DNA of 64,000 bases from JAXLWB01 sp046328715 (GCA_046328715.1 JAXLWB010000027.1:68230-132229), one strand, 5' to 3'; numbered from the stretch's first letter, positions 35,722 to 44,119 are shown. Program-made: numbers and translations. The notes: a model not told the origin generated them from the sequence alone.

Positions 35722-35781
35722 ACGAAACACGAGATACGAAATACGAATTGACTCGTATTTCGTATCTCGTGTTTCATATTT
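35722..35781. repeat. TACGAAATACGAG-word hairpin
   Basis: ACGAAACACGAGATACGAAA (35722-35741) and following bases pair with TTTCGTATCTCGTGTTTC (35757-35774). Same word family as 41029-41106. Confidence 0.75.
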
Positions 35782-36434
35782 CATTCAATTCCTGTAATTT
35801 TGATCCCTGACGACTTCACTTTGTAGCGAATGTTCAACCCGATCAGCAGCGAGGTCAACCCCTCAGGCACGACTGCATTGGCGAGTGGACCGGCGTCCCA
35901 GGCTTTCATGCCGGCGTCGCTTGCCAGTTGGATCACGGTTGCTTTGGATTCTTTGTCATCGCCGCAGACCAGCACATCGCAGTCGATGGGGTGGTCTGGG
36001 TCTTTGAGATGCTCGGCAGAGATGTTCTGGAAGGCGGTGACCACTTTGACGCCTTCACCTAACAGCGCCTGTGCCTCCTGACTGGCCGATCCACCGGCGG
36101 GAAGTTGCACTCTTGAGACCTTGGGTGGCACCAACGGCACGGTGACATCGACAAAGATTTTGCCCTGCACGGCACTTTTTACACTTTCGATGGTGGCGGC
36201 GTGGGCCGAGTAGGGCACAGTTAGCACAATAATCTCGGCAGCCTGTGCGGCGGAGAGATTGTCCATGCCGCGTACACTGTCGATACCTAGTTTTTCGTTT
36301 AGTTCAGCGGCGGCGGTCTGTGCCTTCTCCGCAGTGCGTGAACCGATGATGATCGAATGACCTGCTCGTGCCCAGCGCAAGCCAAGCCCCGATCCTTCAT
36401 GTCCGGTGCCGCCGAGAATAGAAATGGTAGTCAA
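35781..36434 (-). CDS. npdG: F420H2:NADP+ oxidoreductase (NADPH-dependent F420 reductase)
   Basis: 217 residues. The N-terminal Rossmann motif ISILGGTGHEGSGLGLRWARAGHSIIIGSR is typical of this family, followed by VLTVPYSAHAATIESV, VDVTVPLVPP and VVTAFQNISAEHL, then CDVLVCGDDKESK and DAGPLANAVVPEGLTSLLIGLN. Such enzymes exchange hydride between F420 and NADP in the cytoplasm. It is 78 bp upstream of the LLM-class gene on the same strand, so the pair probably forms an F420 unit. TAGGAGGA lies before ATG 36434. Confidence 0.9.
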   Translation of the reverse strand: MTTISILGGTGHEGSGLGLRWARAGHSIIIGSRTAEKAQTAAAELNEKLGIDSVRGMDNLSAAQAAEIIVLTVPYSAHAATIESVKSAVQGKIFVDVTVPLVPPKVSRVQLPAGGSASQEAQALLGEGVKVVTAFQNISAEHLKDPDHPIDCDVLVCGDDKESKATVIQLASDAGMKAWDAGPLANAVVPEGLTSLLIGLNIRYKVKSSGIKITGIE

Positions 36435-36471
36435 TGGATAAGTCCTCCTACTGTTACAATTTGCAAAATGA

Positions 36472-36500
36472 TTGACAAAGGGATAAACCTATTGTAAAAT
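36472..36500 (+). promoter_or_regulatory. sigma70-type promoter of the PIN module
   Basis: Perfect TTGACA (36472-36477), 17-bp spacer, TAAAAT (36495-36500). ATG of the first gene lies 30 bp downstream with AAGGGG ribosome site. Confidence 0.8.
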
Positions 36501-36529
36501 TGGTGTTATCCTATTCCAAGGGGTGAACA

Positions 36530-36877
36530 ATGACACTATCACACAACTTTTCAACTCAAATCAGTAACCTCGAAAAGCTCAAAGAGATTGCTGCTCGCTG
36601 CGGATTTGTACAGACTCGTGGTCCGCAAAAGGGCGAAGGCAGCGTTCGACAGATGCTTGAAGCGATCATTGAGGGCGAAGCTATTGTAAGACCAGTTTAC
36701 AGACACGACGATTTAACGGAAGTTGAAAAGCAGCACCTTGAATTTCAACAGAAATTACTGGCAAAAGGGTTGATTCGTGAGATCAAGCGAATTGATAAAA
36801 GTAAACTATCTCCCTTCAACCCCATCAAAGTTGATGGGGAGCCTGTTTCAAAAATGATTATCCGCGAGCGACGATGA
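36530..36877 (+). CDS. putative antitoxin of a PIN-toxin pair
   Basis: 115 residues, rich in Lys/Arg/Glu, no family recognised. It lies immediately before a PIN nuclease with a 4-base ATGA overlap, the usual layout of VapBC-type modules where the antitoxin comes first. The C-terminal half is charged and could wrap the toxin; the N-terminal half (residues 1-50) would be the DNA-binding part, but no helix-turn-helix or ribbon-helix-helix is obvious. Assignment rests on context. Confidence 0.6.
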   Translation: MTLSHNFSTQISNLEKLKEIAARCGFVQTRGPQKGEGSVRQMLEAIIEGEAIVRPVYRHDDLTEVEKQHLEFQQKLLAKGLIREIKRIDKSKLSPFNPIKVDGEPVSKMIIRERR

Positions 36878-37305
36878 GTCAATATTTTTTTGATACAAGT
36901 GCTTTGGTAAAACGATATCTTGTCGAAACAGGTTCAAGTTGGGTAAATCAAATCATTTCTCAACCAGAGCGCCAAATCTATATCTCCCGATTGACGGAAA
37001 CTGAAGTCTCGGCGGCACTAACTCGGCGCTTGAACAGTACCGATGCACCACTTGTACTAAAAATCTTTGATCAAGATCTGATTGTTTCATGTGTACCAGT
37101 GACTATTACGGATATCATCATTGATAATGCAGTCATACTAGCACGTTCCCAACGGCTGCGTGGCTGCGATTCGCTTCAACTGGCAACCGCATTGGAGATT
37201 GCTAAGGATGATCCATCTCTTATATTTGTCTGCTCTGACAATGATCTTCTACTTGCTGCCACTGCCATAGGACTTCTAACCGAAAACCCTGAAATGCACC
37301 CTTAG
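36874..37305 (+). CDS. PIN-domain ribonuclease (VapC-like toxin)
   Basis: 143 residues. YFFDTSALVKRY at the N-terminus, LTETEVSAAL, RGCDSLQLATAL and VCSDNDLLLAA supply the acidic quartet Asp7, Glu44, Asp99 and Asp122 expected of the Mg-dependent PIN active site. Known relatives cleave tRNA or rRNA and are neutralised by the neighbouring antitoxin. The cassette is on the plus strand between two minus-strand island genes and ends 7 bp from the ssnA-like stop codon. Confidence 0.88.
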   Translation: MSQYFFDTSALVKRYLVETGSSWVNQIISQPERQIYISRLTETEVSAALTRRLNSTDAPLVLKIFDQDLIVSCVPVTITDIIIDNAVILARSQRLRGCDSLQLATALEIAKDDPSLIFVCSDNDLLLAATAIGLLTENPEMHP

Positions 37306-37312
37306 CTATTCA

Positions 37313-38638
37313 CTATTTCCAATATCTCTCCCACACTTTCGCCGCCAACTCCCGACTCTTCGCCGTGATCTCCGCCTCGTCCAAAAACAGCAACTCTCGA
37401 TCCTTCATCAGCACTTTGCCGCCGCAGATCGTTGTCGTCACCATGGACGGCTCGAAGCCAAAGAGGATGTGCCAGGGCAGGTTGCCGGCACTGAGCGGCG
37501 TAATCGGATGGTAATCGACAAAGATGATATCGGCAAAAGCTCCTTCTTCCAGCACACCGACCTTGGCTTGTGGGAAGAAGACGCCGGTCAACGCTGCATT
37601 GTTCTGCACCGCCATTTCGCTGATCGTGTAGCCGCCCGCCCGTCGTGGATCACGATGGGCCGCTTTGTGATAGAGGTAGGCGGTCTTCCACTCTTCCCAC
37701 ATGGCGTTGGAGAAGCCATCGTTGCCCAGGCAGACCTTGATGCCCATGCGCAGCAACGACTCGATCCCAGCAGCGCCAACGGCATTGTTCATGTTGGAGC
37801 GTGGCTGATGGGTGACCCAGGTACCGGTCTCTTTGACCAACTCCGCCTCGTGCCCGTCGATATGAACACAGTGCGCCGTAATCGATTGGGGACCCAGGAT
37901 GCCAAACTTATGCAGGCGATCGATTGCCCGCAGCCCGTGACGGTTGATGTTGTGATATTCATCGGCTTCATGCTCGGCAACATGGATGTGAAAACCACCA
38001 TCCCAAGCCGACTTGCATTCCTCAAGAGTCTCATCGGAGAGGGTAAAGGCTGCGTGCATGCCAAACGTCCCTGCCACCTGCCCCTTGCTACCTGCAACCT
38101 TCTTCGCAAAACGTACATTCTCAGTAATTCCTGCTTTGGCTTTGTCGAGACCGTCGCGGTCACTGACTTCGTAGCAGAGGCAGGCACGCAATCCTGCCTG
38201 ATCGACAGCTTCGGCGATCGCATCCAGCGAACCATCGATGGCGTTGGGCGAGGCATGGTGGTCGATCAGCGTGGTTGTGCCATGTTTCACGGCGTCGATC
38301 AGACAGACCAGCGCCGAATATTTGACATCGTCGAGCGTGAGTGATTTATCGAGCTTCCACCACAAACGTTCGAGAATCTCCGGAAAATCCTTGGCCGGAT
38401 CGCCGGGAATGGCCATGCCACGGGCAAAGGCACCATAAAAGTGAGTATGGGCGCAGATGTTGCCTGGCATTACCAGTTGGTTCCTGGCATCCAGCACAGC
38501 TTCGGCGGGGTACTTGGCGCGCAGTTCTGCCGCTGTGCCGATTTCGGCAACCCGATCTCCCTCAATACGCAGGGCGTGATTGGGCAGAATACGATTGTTC
38601 TCACCCCAGGTCACTAGGGTGGCGTTGGTGATTAACAT
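37313..38638 (-). CDS. ssnA: SsnA-like amidohydrolase
   Basis: 441 residues. It follows the SsnA pattern closely: LVMPGNICAHTHFYGAFARGM, RLWWKLDKSLTLDDVKYSALVCLIDAVKHGTTTLIDHHASPNAIDGSLDAI, FHIHVAEHEADE, AHCVHIDG, and the GNDGFSNAMWEEWK loop. Metal ligands HTH, the later His residues and the Asp of GNDG are present. SsnA is an aminohydrolase linked to selenium-dependent purine hydroxylases and to anaerobic purine use. An in-frame segment KKVAGSKGQVAG (DNA 38068-38104) matches the intergenic word at 54963-55047, including 16 identical bases. Promoter not placed; it lies downstream of the ABC ATPase gene on the same strand. Confidence 0.88.
   Translation of the reverse strand: MLITNATLVTWGENNRILPNHALRIEGDRVAEIGTAAELRAKYPAEAVLDARNQLVMPGNICAHTHFYGAFARGMAIPGDPAKDFPEILERLWWKLDKSLTLDDVKYSALVCLIDAVKHGTTTLIDHHASPNAIDGSLDAIAEAVDQAGLRACLCYEVSDRDGLDKAKAGITENVRFAKKVAGSKGQVAGTFGMHAAFTLSDETLEECKSAWDGGFHIHVAEHEADEYHNINRHGLRAIDRLHKFGILGPQSITAHCVHIDGHEAELVKETGTWVTHQPRSNMNNAVGAAGIESLLRMGIKVCLGNDGFSNAMWEEWKTAYLYHKAAHRDPRRAGGYTISEMAVQNNAALTGVFFPQAKVGVLEEGAFADIIFVDYHPITPLSAGNLPWHILFGFEPSMVTTTICGGKVLMKDRELLFLDEAEITAKSRELAAKVWERYWK
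38068..38104. repeat. word repeat inside the ssnA-like coding frame
   Basis: Plus-strand ACCTGCCCCTTGCTAC and flanking TGCAACC units equal the right arm of 54963-55047 for 16 bases. In frame; encodes KVAGSKGQVAG. Confidence 0.65.
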
Positions 38639-38676
38639 GAAACAAGTCCTCGTATAAAATTGTGGAAGGGAGCACT

Positions 38677-38706
38677 AACCATTACACCATTAACCGTTAA
38701 CCATTC
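38677..38706. repeat. AACCATT-word repeat at the ATPase 3' end
   Basis: CTAACCATTACACCATTAACCGTTAACCATT-type direct units; the last codons of the ATPase gene fall in it. Same word at 42266-42303. Confidence 0.6.
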
Positions 38707-40244
38707 TTCACCCCAGCCATCATCAACCCCAATTGCTCCGGCGTGGAAGTTCTTCCATCAACAATTCCCACGATCTTTCCTTCAAACATGACGGCAATGC
38801 GGTCGGAGAGGGCACGGATTTCGTCGAGATCTTCGGAAATGAGCAAAATGGCGGTGCCATTGGCGCGCTGTTCGAGCAGACGTTGATGAATGTACTCGCT
38901 GGCTCCAATGTCCACGCCACGGGTGGGCTGGGCAGCGATGAGAACACTCGGCTTGCGGTCCAATTCACGCGCCAGGATCAGCTTTTGAATATTGCCGCCG
39001 GACAGATTTTTGGCGGGTGTCTGTAACGATGGCGTCTTAACATTAAAACTCTCGACCAGCGATTTGCACTTGCTGCCAATGGTGGCAAAGTTGAGCAGGC
39101 GGCGTTGGGAATAGGGCGGGCCATTATGGTCACGCAAAATCAGATTCTCAGCCACCGAAAAGTCCTTGATCACGCCTTCACGCATGCGCTCTTCGGGAAT
39201 GCTGGCCTGTCCCCCGTTAAGCCGCTGCAACGGATTGGCGTGGGTTACATCCTGGCTGTTAAGGCGTACACTGCCCTGGGTGGGAGCGCGCAACCCGGTC
39301 AGCACCTCGGCCAATTCACGCTGACCGTTGCCCGAAACTCCTGCAAGTCCGACAATTTCGCCCCCGTGCAGTTCAAGCGAGACACCGCGCAGTGCATCCG
39401 TGGTGCGATCGCCTTTGCACCAGAGGTTGTTGATCTGTAGAAGAGCTTCTCCAGGAATGGCAATTGGTCGTTCGTATTGCAAAATGACCTCACGTCCCAC
39501 CATCTCGCTAGCCAGTTGTGAACGGGTCATGCCTGCTGTGGGGTGCGTGGCCACCACTCGTCCATCACGCATCACGGTGACACGATGGCTCAGGTCAAGC
39601 ACTTCGTGTAGTTTGTGGGAAATGAAAATCAAACTGTGCTTGTCGGCGGCCATTTGACGCAGAATAACGAAAAATTCATCCACTTCTTGCGGGGTCAACA
39701 CCGCAGTCGGTTCATCCAAAATCAGCAACGAAGCTCCCCGATAGAGCGCCTTGATAATCTCGACACGCTGCTGTTCGCCCACCGCCAGTTGCCAGACGTA
39801 GGCACTCGGATCCACTTTCAGCCCGTAACGCTTGGCAAGTTCCTCAATCCGAGCGGCCACCGAATCGAGATCGAGCCGTGGCGCACGCGCTGATTTCAGC
39901 CCCAACGCCACATTCTCGGTGACGGTGAGTGTGGGCACCAGCATAAAGTGCTGATGGATCATGCCAATCCCAGCGCTGATGGCATCGGCGGGCGAACGGA
40001 AATTTTGCGCCTGGCCATTGATGCGGATCTCACCCTCATCGGGGCGGTAGAGCCCGTAAAGTTGGCGCATCAAGGTGCTTTTGCCCGCGCCATTCTCCCC
40101 CAGCAAGGCATGAATCTCGCCCGCCTTCACATCAAAACTCACCCGATCATTCGCCAACACCCCAGGAAAACGCTTGGTGATGTTGAGCAATTCGAGCGAG
40201 GAAATTTTAGGTTGAGAATACTTCCCTGAATTTGTGTCTGACAT
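38697..40244 (-). CDS. nucleoside/purine-type ABC importer, double ATPase
   Basis: About 515 residues with two nucleotide-binding domains, as in sugar and nucleoside (NupO/YufO-like) importers. The first has LLGENGAGKSTLMRQLYGL, LAVGEQQRVEIIKALYRGASLLILDEPTA; the second has degenerate Walker A (GLAGVSGNGQRELAEVLTG) and LSGGNIQKLILARELDRKPSVLIAAQPTRGVD. I chose ATG 40244 because the longer alternative reads into the palindrome at 40342-40430. With the BMP lipoprotein and two permeases of this operon it makes a complete importer. Nucleosides or purine bases are the known substrates of the family. Confidence 0.9.
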   Translation of the reverse strand: MSDTNSGKYSQPKISSLELLNITKRFPGVLANDRVSFDVKAGEIHALLGENGAGKSTLMRQLYGLYRPDEGEIRINGQAQNFRSPADAISAGIGMIHQHFMLVPTLTVTENVALGLKSARAPRLDLDSVAARIEELAKRYGLKVDPSAYVWQLAVGEQQRVEIIKALYRGASLLILDEPTAVLTPQEVDEFFVILRQMAADKHSLIFISHKLHEVLDLSHRVTVMRDGRVVATHPTAGMTRSQLASEMVGREVILQYERPIAIPGEALLQINNLWCKGDRTTDALRGVSLELHGGEIVGLAGVSGNGQRELAEVLTGLRAPTQGSVRLNSQDVTHANPLQRLNGGQASIPEERMREGVIKDFSVAENLILRDHNGPPYSQRRLLNFATIGSKCKSLVESFNVKTPSLQTPAKNLSGGNIQKLILARELDRKPSVLIAAQPTRGVDIGASEYIHQRLLEQRANGTAILLISEDLDEIRALSDRIAVMFEGKIVGIVDGRTSTPEQLGLMMAGVKNG

Positions 40245-40341
40245 TGGGCATTGTCTCAACGAAATTAGAGACTCTACGTTCATGTAAACATGCACAACCA
40301 GCGCTGAAAATAGCAATCCGATTGCGCCTGCTAGAAGGTCT

Positions 40342-40430
40342 GTCATTCTGAGGAGCGGCTGTTTGCGACGAAGAATCTCGGTTGGACCACGCAGGATTCT
40401 TCGCTCAAAAAAGCCTTCGCTCAGAATGAC
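40342..40430. repeat. GTCATTCTGAG palindrome
   Basis: GTCATTCTGAG (40342-40352) and exact complement (40420-40430), with inner GAAGAATC/GATTCTTC (40370-40377, 40395-40402). A type of palindrome seen in many bacterial genomes. Confidence 0.75.
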
Positions 40431-40490
40431 ATGTTATATTGTGGGTGGTATCGAAAGTTCGTGATAGGCGATATTAGTTTCAAGTCGAAG

Positions 40491-40540
40491 ATCGGGAGAT
40501 TCACTTAGACAATCTCTCTATCTCCCAATCTCTCTAATTC
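40491..40540. repeat. GGGAGATT-word hairpin
   Basis: GATCGGGAGATTCACTTAGAC (left) with AATCTCTCTATCTCCCAATC (40511-40530). Weak stem, same word family as 31771, 34620 and 57171. Confidence 0.5.
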
Positions 40541-41020
40541 TTACTTCCAAAACCCCTCGTGCACAACCCTCGCTTCCTCCTCGATCAGCGGTCCAACCAC
40601 CTCAACGGGGCGGACGCAGCGGGCGAAGACTTCGCGGCAGGGGAGCGACATGGTCTCATTGTCGAGATTGGTGCCGTCGCCGGTCATGGCATAGAGACCG
40701 TCCTCGCTCAAGGCAAAGACGACACGACCGATGCCACTCCAGTGAATTGCACCCGAACACATGGCGCACGGTTCGGTGCTGGTATAAAGGGTGCAACGTT
40801 CGAGCACGGCCCGCTCAAAACGTTTGGAGGCCATACGTACCAAATTAGTCTCAGCATGGCCCGTACAATCATGTTCTGTGTTGACGGTATTCTCCGCCTC
40901 CAGCAATACATTCCCCTGCTCGTCAACCAACAAGGCCCCAAAGGGATGATTGCCATGCTCGCGTGCCCGGCGGGCGACGGCAATGGCTGTGCGGAGGTGG
41001 AATAGATGCTTGGTATTCAT
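40541..41020 (-). CDS. zinc-dependent nucleoside/guanine deaminase
   Basis: 159 residues of the cytidine-deaminase-like fold: zinc motif HAE (TGHAETNLV) and PCAMC (STEPCAMCSGAIHWSGIGRVVFA). Size and the absence of tRNA-binding features suggest the small guanine-deaminase (GuaD, B. subtilis type) or tRNA-adenosine-deaminase-like group; the island context favours a purine base. It lies between the BMP lipoprotein and the ATPase genes of the importer, so imported guanine or a related base would be deaminated at once. Function by context; family certain. Confidence 0.85.
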   Translation of the reverse strand: MNTKHLFHLRTAIAVARRAREHGNHPFGALLVDEQGNVLLEAENTVNTEHDCTGHAETNLVRMASKRFERAVLERCTLYTSTEPCAMCSGAIHWSGIGRVVFALSEDGLYAMTGDGTNLDNETMSLPCREVFARCVRPVEVVGPLIEEEARVVHEGFWK

Positions 41021-41028
41021 AGATTAAT

Positions 41029-41106
41029 TACGAAATACGATGTACGAAATACGAGATATGGGGTATATTCTGAAAACTCGTATTTCGTACGTCGTATTTC
41101 GTATAT
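41029..41106. repeat. TACGAAATACGA-word hairpin
   Basis: ACGAAATACGATGTACGAAA (41030-41049) and neighbours pair with TCGTATTTCGTACGTCGTAT (41078-41097). Same word family as 35722-35781. Confidence 0.75.
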
Positions 41107-41110
41107 CCTC

Positions 41111-42199
41111 TTATCTCGGCTCCACCACGATCTTGATCGAGCCATCGGCTAGGCCCTTTTCGGCGGCTTTGGCAGCGTCGACGGCTTCGGCGGGCAGTTT
41201 GTCGCTGTAGATGGTGCGGATGCCACCGTTGGCATAGGTCAACTGTAGCACTTCGCCACCCAGCGTACCAGCAGCACGTTTGGCAAGGATGTCTTTGAGC
41301 AGTTGCTTCCAATCATAGATGGCACTGGCCATCACGGTGTCTGGAGCGGCGCTACTCTGGTCGGCCTGGACGCCAATCCACGGTACGCCCTTTTCCTTGG
41401 CAACACCAATCGCGCCGACAACCTGTTGCGATGAACCGGTCAGCACATCAGCACCGGCAGCCAGGTGGGTGTTGGCTGCTTCGGCAGCCAGTGCTGTGTC
41501 ACCAAAGGAGCCAGTGAAGGAAACATTGACCTTGACATCGGGATCAGTAGCCTTGACGCCAGCCAGGAAGCCATCGACGTGCAACTTGGCATCGCCTGCA
41601 TCGACTGGACCGACTAGGCCAATGATCTTCGACTTGGTCAACTTGGCAGCAAGCACGCCGGTGACATAGCCTGCTTCGTCGCCACGCGGCTCGTAGGCAA
41701 AGATGTTGTTGATGCCATCTTCCTTGCCGGTCTTGGTCGTGGTACCCCAGGCAAAGCTGACATCGGGGAAGTCAGGTGCGATCTCCATCAGCGAATCGCC
41801 ATATTGCGCGCCGTGGGCAATGACCAGATTGTAGCCATTGGAGGCATAGTCACGGATGGCGGCTGCGGCATCGGGAACCTTGAACATATTCTCGGTGTAA
41901 GCGATCTCCAGCTTGTCGGCACCCATTTCATCCTGTAATTCCTTCAAGCTGACATAGATCGATTGACTCCAGGCAATGTCGTTAATCGTACTGGGCATAA
42001 CCACTGCAATTTTGATTACATCCCCAGACGCAGGTGCTGCCGCCGCCGCAGGGGTGTCAGTCGCTACGGCTGGTGCTGCAGCAGGCGTGTCGGTTGCCGC
42101 AGCCGGTGCTGAGGCCGGAGCACTCGGCACCGCTGCCGGGCAGGCCGCCAAAACCAACACGGCGACCACGACACTCACTAACGCAAAGATTCGTTTCAT
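41111..42199 (-). CDS. BMP-family substrate-binding lipoprotein (nucleoside/purine)
   Basis: 362 residues. Signal peptide with lipobox LAAC (Cys20), an Ala/Pro/Thr linker with two repeated AAATDTPAAAPAV-like units, then the BMP/PnrA fold: IKIAVVMPSTINDIAWSQSIYVSLKELQ, NGYNLVIAHGAQYGDSL, GPVDAGDAKLHVDGFLAGVKATDPDVKVNVSFTGSFGD, VLTGSSQQVVGAIGVAKEKGVPWIGVQAD. Known members bind purine nucleosides. It is the capture component of the importer encoded by the surrounding genes, all on the minus strand. Confidence 0.92.
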   Translation of the reverse strand: MKRIFALVSVVVAVLVLAACPAAVPSAPASAPAAATDTPAAAPAVATDTPAAAAAPASGDVIKIAVVMPSTINDIAWSQSIYVSLKELQDEMGADKLEIAYTENMFKVPDAAAAIRDYASNGYNLVIAHGAQYGDSLMEIAPDFPDVSFAWGTTTKTGKEDGINNIFAYEPRGDEAGYVTGVLAAKLTKSKIIGLVGPVDAGDAKLHVDGFLAGVKATDPDVKVNVSFTGSFGDTALAAEAANTHLAAGADVLTGSSQQVVGAIGVAKEKGVPWIGVQADQSSAAPDTVMASAIYDWKQLLKDILAKRAAGTLGGEVLQLTYANGGIRTIYSDKLPAEAVDAAKAAEKGLADGSIKIVVEPR

Positions 42200-42265
42200 A
42201 CTTTGTTCTCCTTATTTAAAAAATGGTTTTGATAAAGCAACATAATAATGAATCCTGCTCTACTT

Positions 42266-42303
42266 GTTGACAATTAACCATTAACCATTCCCCATTGACC
42301 ATT
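42266..42303. repeat. AACCATT-word direct repeat
   Basis: ATTAACCATTAACCATTCCC and following units between the permease stop and BMP start; same word at 38677-38706. Confidence 0.6.
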
Positions 42304-43254
42304 CTAATGACTTCCTCGCTCGAACGCCTTAGTTAACGCCGCTGGTTGCATGGCTCGACGGAAGGGCAAAGCCAGGGCGACGATGGTAAGAACGTAAGGC
42401 AACATCACGGCTACATCGGCGGGCAGATTCAAGCCCAGCACTTGAACCCAGAGTTGCAGTGCGTTGACCAGGCTGAAAAATAGTGCACCTGCCATCACGC
42501 CAAAGGGGGTCCAACTGCCAAAGTAGACCAATGCCACCGCGATAAAGCCTTGACCGTTGGTCATCCCTTCCTGGAAGATGTTGAGCAGTGCAATCGAAAG
42601 CGAAGCGCCTGCCACCCCGGCCAACATGCCGCCCAGGGTCACTGTGGCATAACGCACTTGGCTTACATTGACTCCCAGCGAATCTGCGGCAGATGGATTT
42701 TGACCCACGGCACGGGTATTAAGCCCCCAAGTCGTCTTGTTCAGTACCCACCATGCCACTGGCACCAGCAAGAATGCGCCATAGACTAGCAAACTGTGGC
42801 TCAAAAAGATTGGGCCAAGCACGGGAACATCGCTAAGGCAGAAGGATGAACTGACACAGAAGTGTAATTCCTGAAAGCCCGACTTGCCTTCCACCGAACC
42901 CAACAGCGTCTTGAAGAGCAAACTCGACAAGCCCAACCCAACCATGTACAAACCGATACCGCTGATGCCCTGTTCGGCCTGCAACGTGATACTGACAAAG
43001 GCCATCGCCAATCCTAAAAGGCCACCCACAATTAGCGCAGCCAGCAACCCAAGCCAGGGGCTACCAGTCAACGAAAGCACATAAAAGCCGCTAAACGCTC
43101 CCATCAACATGATGCCTTCTACACCCAGATTGAGCACTCCCGAACGTTGGGCGAACATCTCACCTAATGCTGCGTAGAGATAGGGTGTCGCCAAACGGAT
43201 GCCGGAATGGGCGATGCCCGTAAGGATGGCAGTGAGAGTTAGGGTTTCATTCAT
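42304..43254 (-). CDS. ABC importer permease (NupQ-like)
   Basis: 316 residues, about eight to ten hydrophobic segments. Conserved stretches AALGEMFAQRSGVLNLGVEGIMLMGAFSG, GISGIGLYMVGLGLSSL, TTWGLNTRAVGQNPSAADSLGVNV and GEG-like FQEGMTNGQGFIAVALVYFGSWTPFGVM match nucleoside/sugar importer permeases of the BPD_transp_2 type. It pairs with the permease at 44116-45282. Between the two lies a plus-strand two-gene cassette. Confidence 0.9.
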   Translation of the reverse strand: MNETLTLTAILTGIAHSGIRLATPYLYAALGEMFAQRSGVLNLGVEGIMLMGAFSGFYVLSLTGSPWLGLLAALIVGGLLGLAMAFVSITLQAEQGISGIGLYMVGLGLSSLLFKTLLGSVEGKSGFQELHFCVSSSFCLSDVPVLGPIFLSHSLLVYGAFLLVPVAWWVLNKTTWGLNTRAVGQNPSAADSLGVNVSQVRYATVTLGGMLAGVAGASLSIALLNIFQEGMTNGQGFIAVALVYFGSWTPFGVMAGALFFSLVNALQLWVQVLGLNLPADVAVMLPYVLTIVALALPFRRAMQPAALTKAFERGSH

Positions 43255-43272
43255 AATCGTTTATGCTATAAT
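43245..43272 (+). promoter_or_regulatory. promoter of the HNH cassette
   Basis: Perfect TATAAT at 43267-43272; a weak TTTCAT -35 at 43245-43250 with 16-bp spacer overlaps the permease start codon region on the other strand. Confidence 0.55.
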
Positions 43273-43309
43273 ACGAGTCTATTGGTGATTCTTAATGAAA
43301 GGCAGAGCC

Positions 43310-43702
43310 ATGAGTCGTTTAGTCATACTTGATCTTCCCGATCCGGTCTATGAGAAATTTAGCGAGCGCAGCAAGAAAACGCATCGCACAATTGAAGATG
43401 AACTTCTGACTGCATTTGCGCTGAATTTACCCATGCCAACCCTTGCGTTGCATACTGAATATTCAGCCTATGATGAAGTACTTGATTTTTTAAGTACGGC
43501 CCCGTCCCCTTTAGAGATTATTGATTTCCAATTGTCCGATAAGGCACGGCAAAGAGCATCATTCTTACTTCAGAAACAACGTCAGCAAAGTTTAACTGCC
43601 GCTGAAGAAGATGAACTAGATGCGTATGTCGAACTCGGCGATTTTCTCGGAATTCTTCGTGCCAAAACGCAACTAAAACTTCATAAGCGTGGATTGCTGT
43701 AA
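43310..43702 (+). CDS. small protein preceding HNH nuclease, antitoxin-like
   Basis: 130 residues from ATG 43310, chosen because AAAGGCAGA lies at ribosome-site distance; ATG 43295 is an alternative. The N-terminal half (SRLVILDLPDPVYEKFSERSKKTHRTIEDELLTAF) looks like a ribbon-helix-helix-type sequence; the C-terminal half is helical and charged. Such proteins often regulate or neutralise a partner. It is 3 bp before the HNH gene, so they are probably co-translated. Family not firmly recognised. Confidence 0.6.
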   Translation: MSRLVILDLPDPVYEKFSERSKKTHRTIEDELLTAFALNLPMPTLALHTEYSAYDEVLDFLSTAPSPLEIIDFQLSDKARQRASFLLQKQRQQSLTAAEEDELDAYVELGDFLGILRAKTQLKLHKRGLL

Positions 43703-43705
43703 ACA

Positions 43706-44119
43706 ATGACAACGTATATTTCAGATCCACTGCGCCTCCAAGTGATCCAACGTGCTAATTCCCGTTGTGAGTATTGTCTTTTGCATCGTGATGATGAACC
43801 GATCTACGCTCATGAAGTTGATCACATTATTGCAGAAAAGCATCTTGGTAAAACTGAACTTGCTAATTTGGCATATGCTTGTTTCTATTGCAATCGCTAT
43901 AAAGGAACAGATATCGCATCGATTGATCCGCTGACTCTTCGAGTGACACCGTTATTCAATCCTCGCAATCAAGTTTGGTCAGAACACTTTTTTCTCGATG
44001 GAGCAATTATCATTCCTCTGACAGATGTTGGTCGGACCACCGTTCGTTTATTACAAATGAATCGTGATCGTATGCTTCAGCGCCGTACATACCTAATCCA
44101 ACTTGGTCGCTATCCTTAG
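43706..44119 (+). CDS. HNH endonuclease family protein
   Basis: 137 residues. RANSRCEYCLLHRDDEPIYAHEVDHIIAEKHLGKTELANLAYACFYCNRYKGTDI contains the CxxC, DHI, N and CxxCN..K pattern of HNH nucleases with a structural zinc. The rest of the chain is unremarkable. Together with the upstream gene it forms a plus-strand cassette inserted into the minus-strand transporter operon; its stop codon overlaps that of the permease by 4 bp. Likely a small mobile or defence-type nuclease (inference). Confidence 0.88.
   Translation: MTTYISDPLRLQVIQRANSRCEYCLLHRDDEPIYAHEVDHIIAEKHLGKTELANLAYACFYCNRYKGTDIASIDPLTLRVTPLFNPRNQVWSEHFFLDGAIIIPLTDVGRTTVRLLQMNRDRMLQRRTYLIQLGRYP

Noticed and set aside
40244..40346. N-terminal extension of the ABC double ATPase
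   Set aside because: The extra residues are encoded partly by the GTCATTCTGAG palindrome and have no counterpart in relatives; a start at 40244 is preferred.
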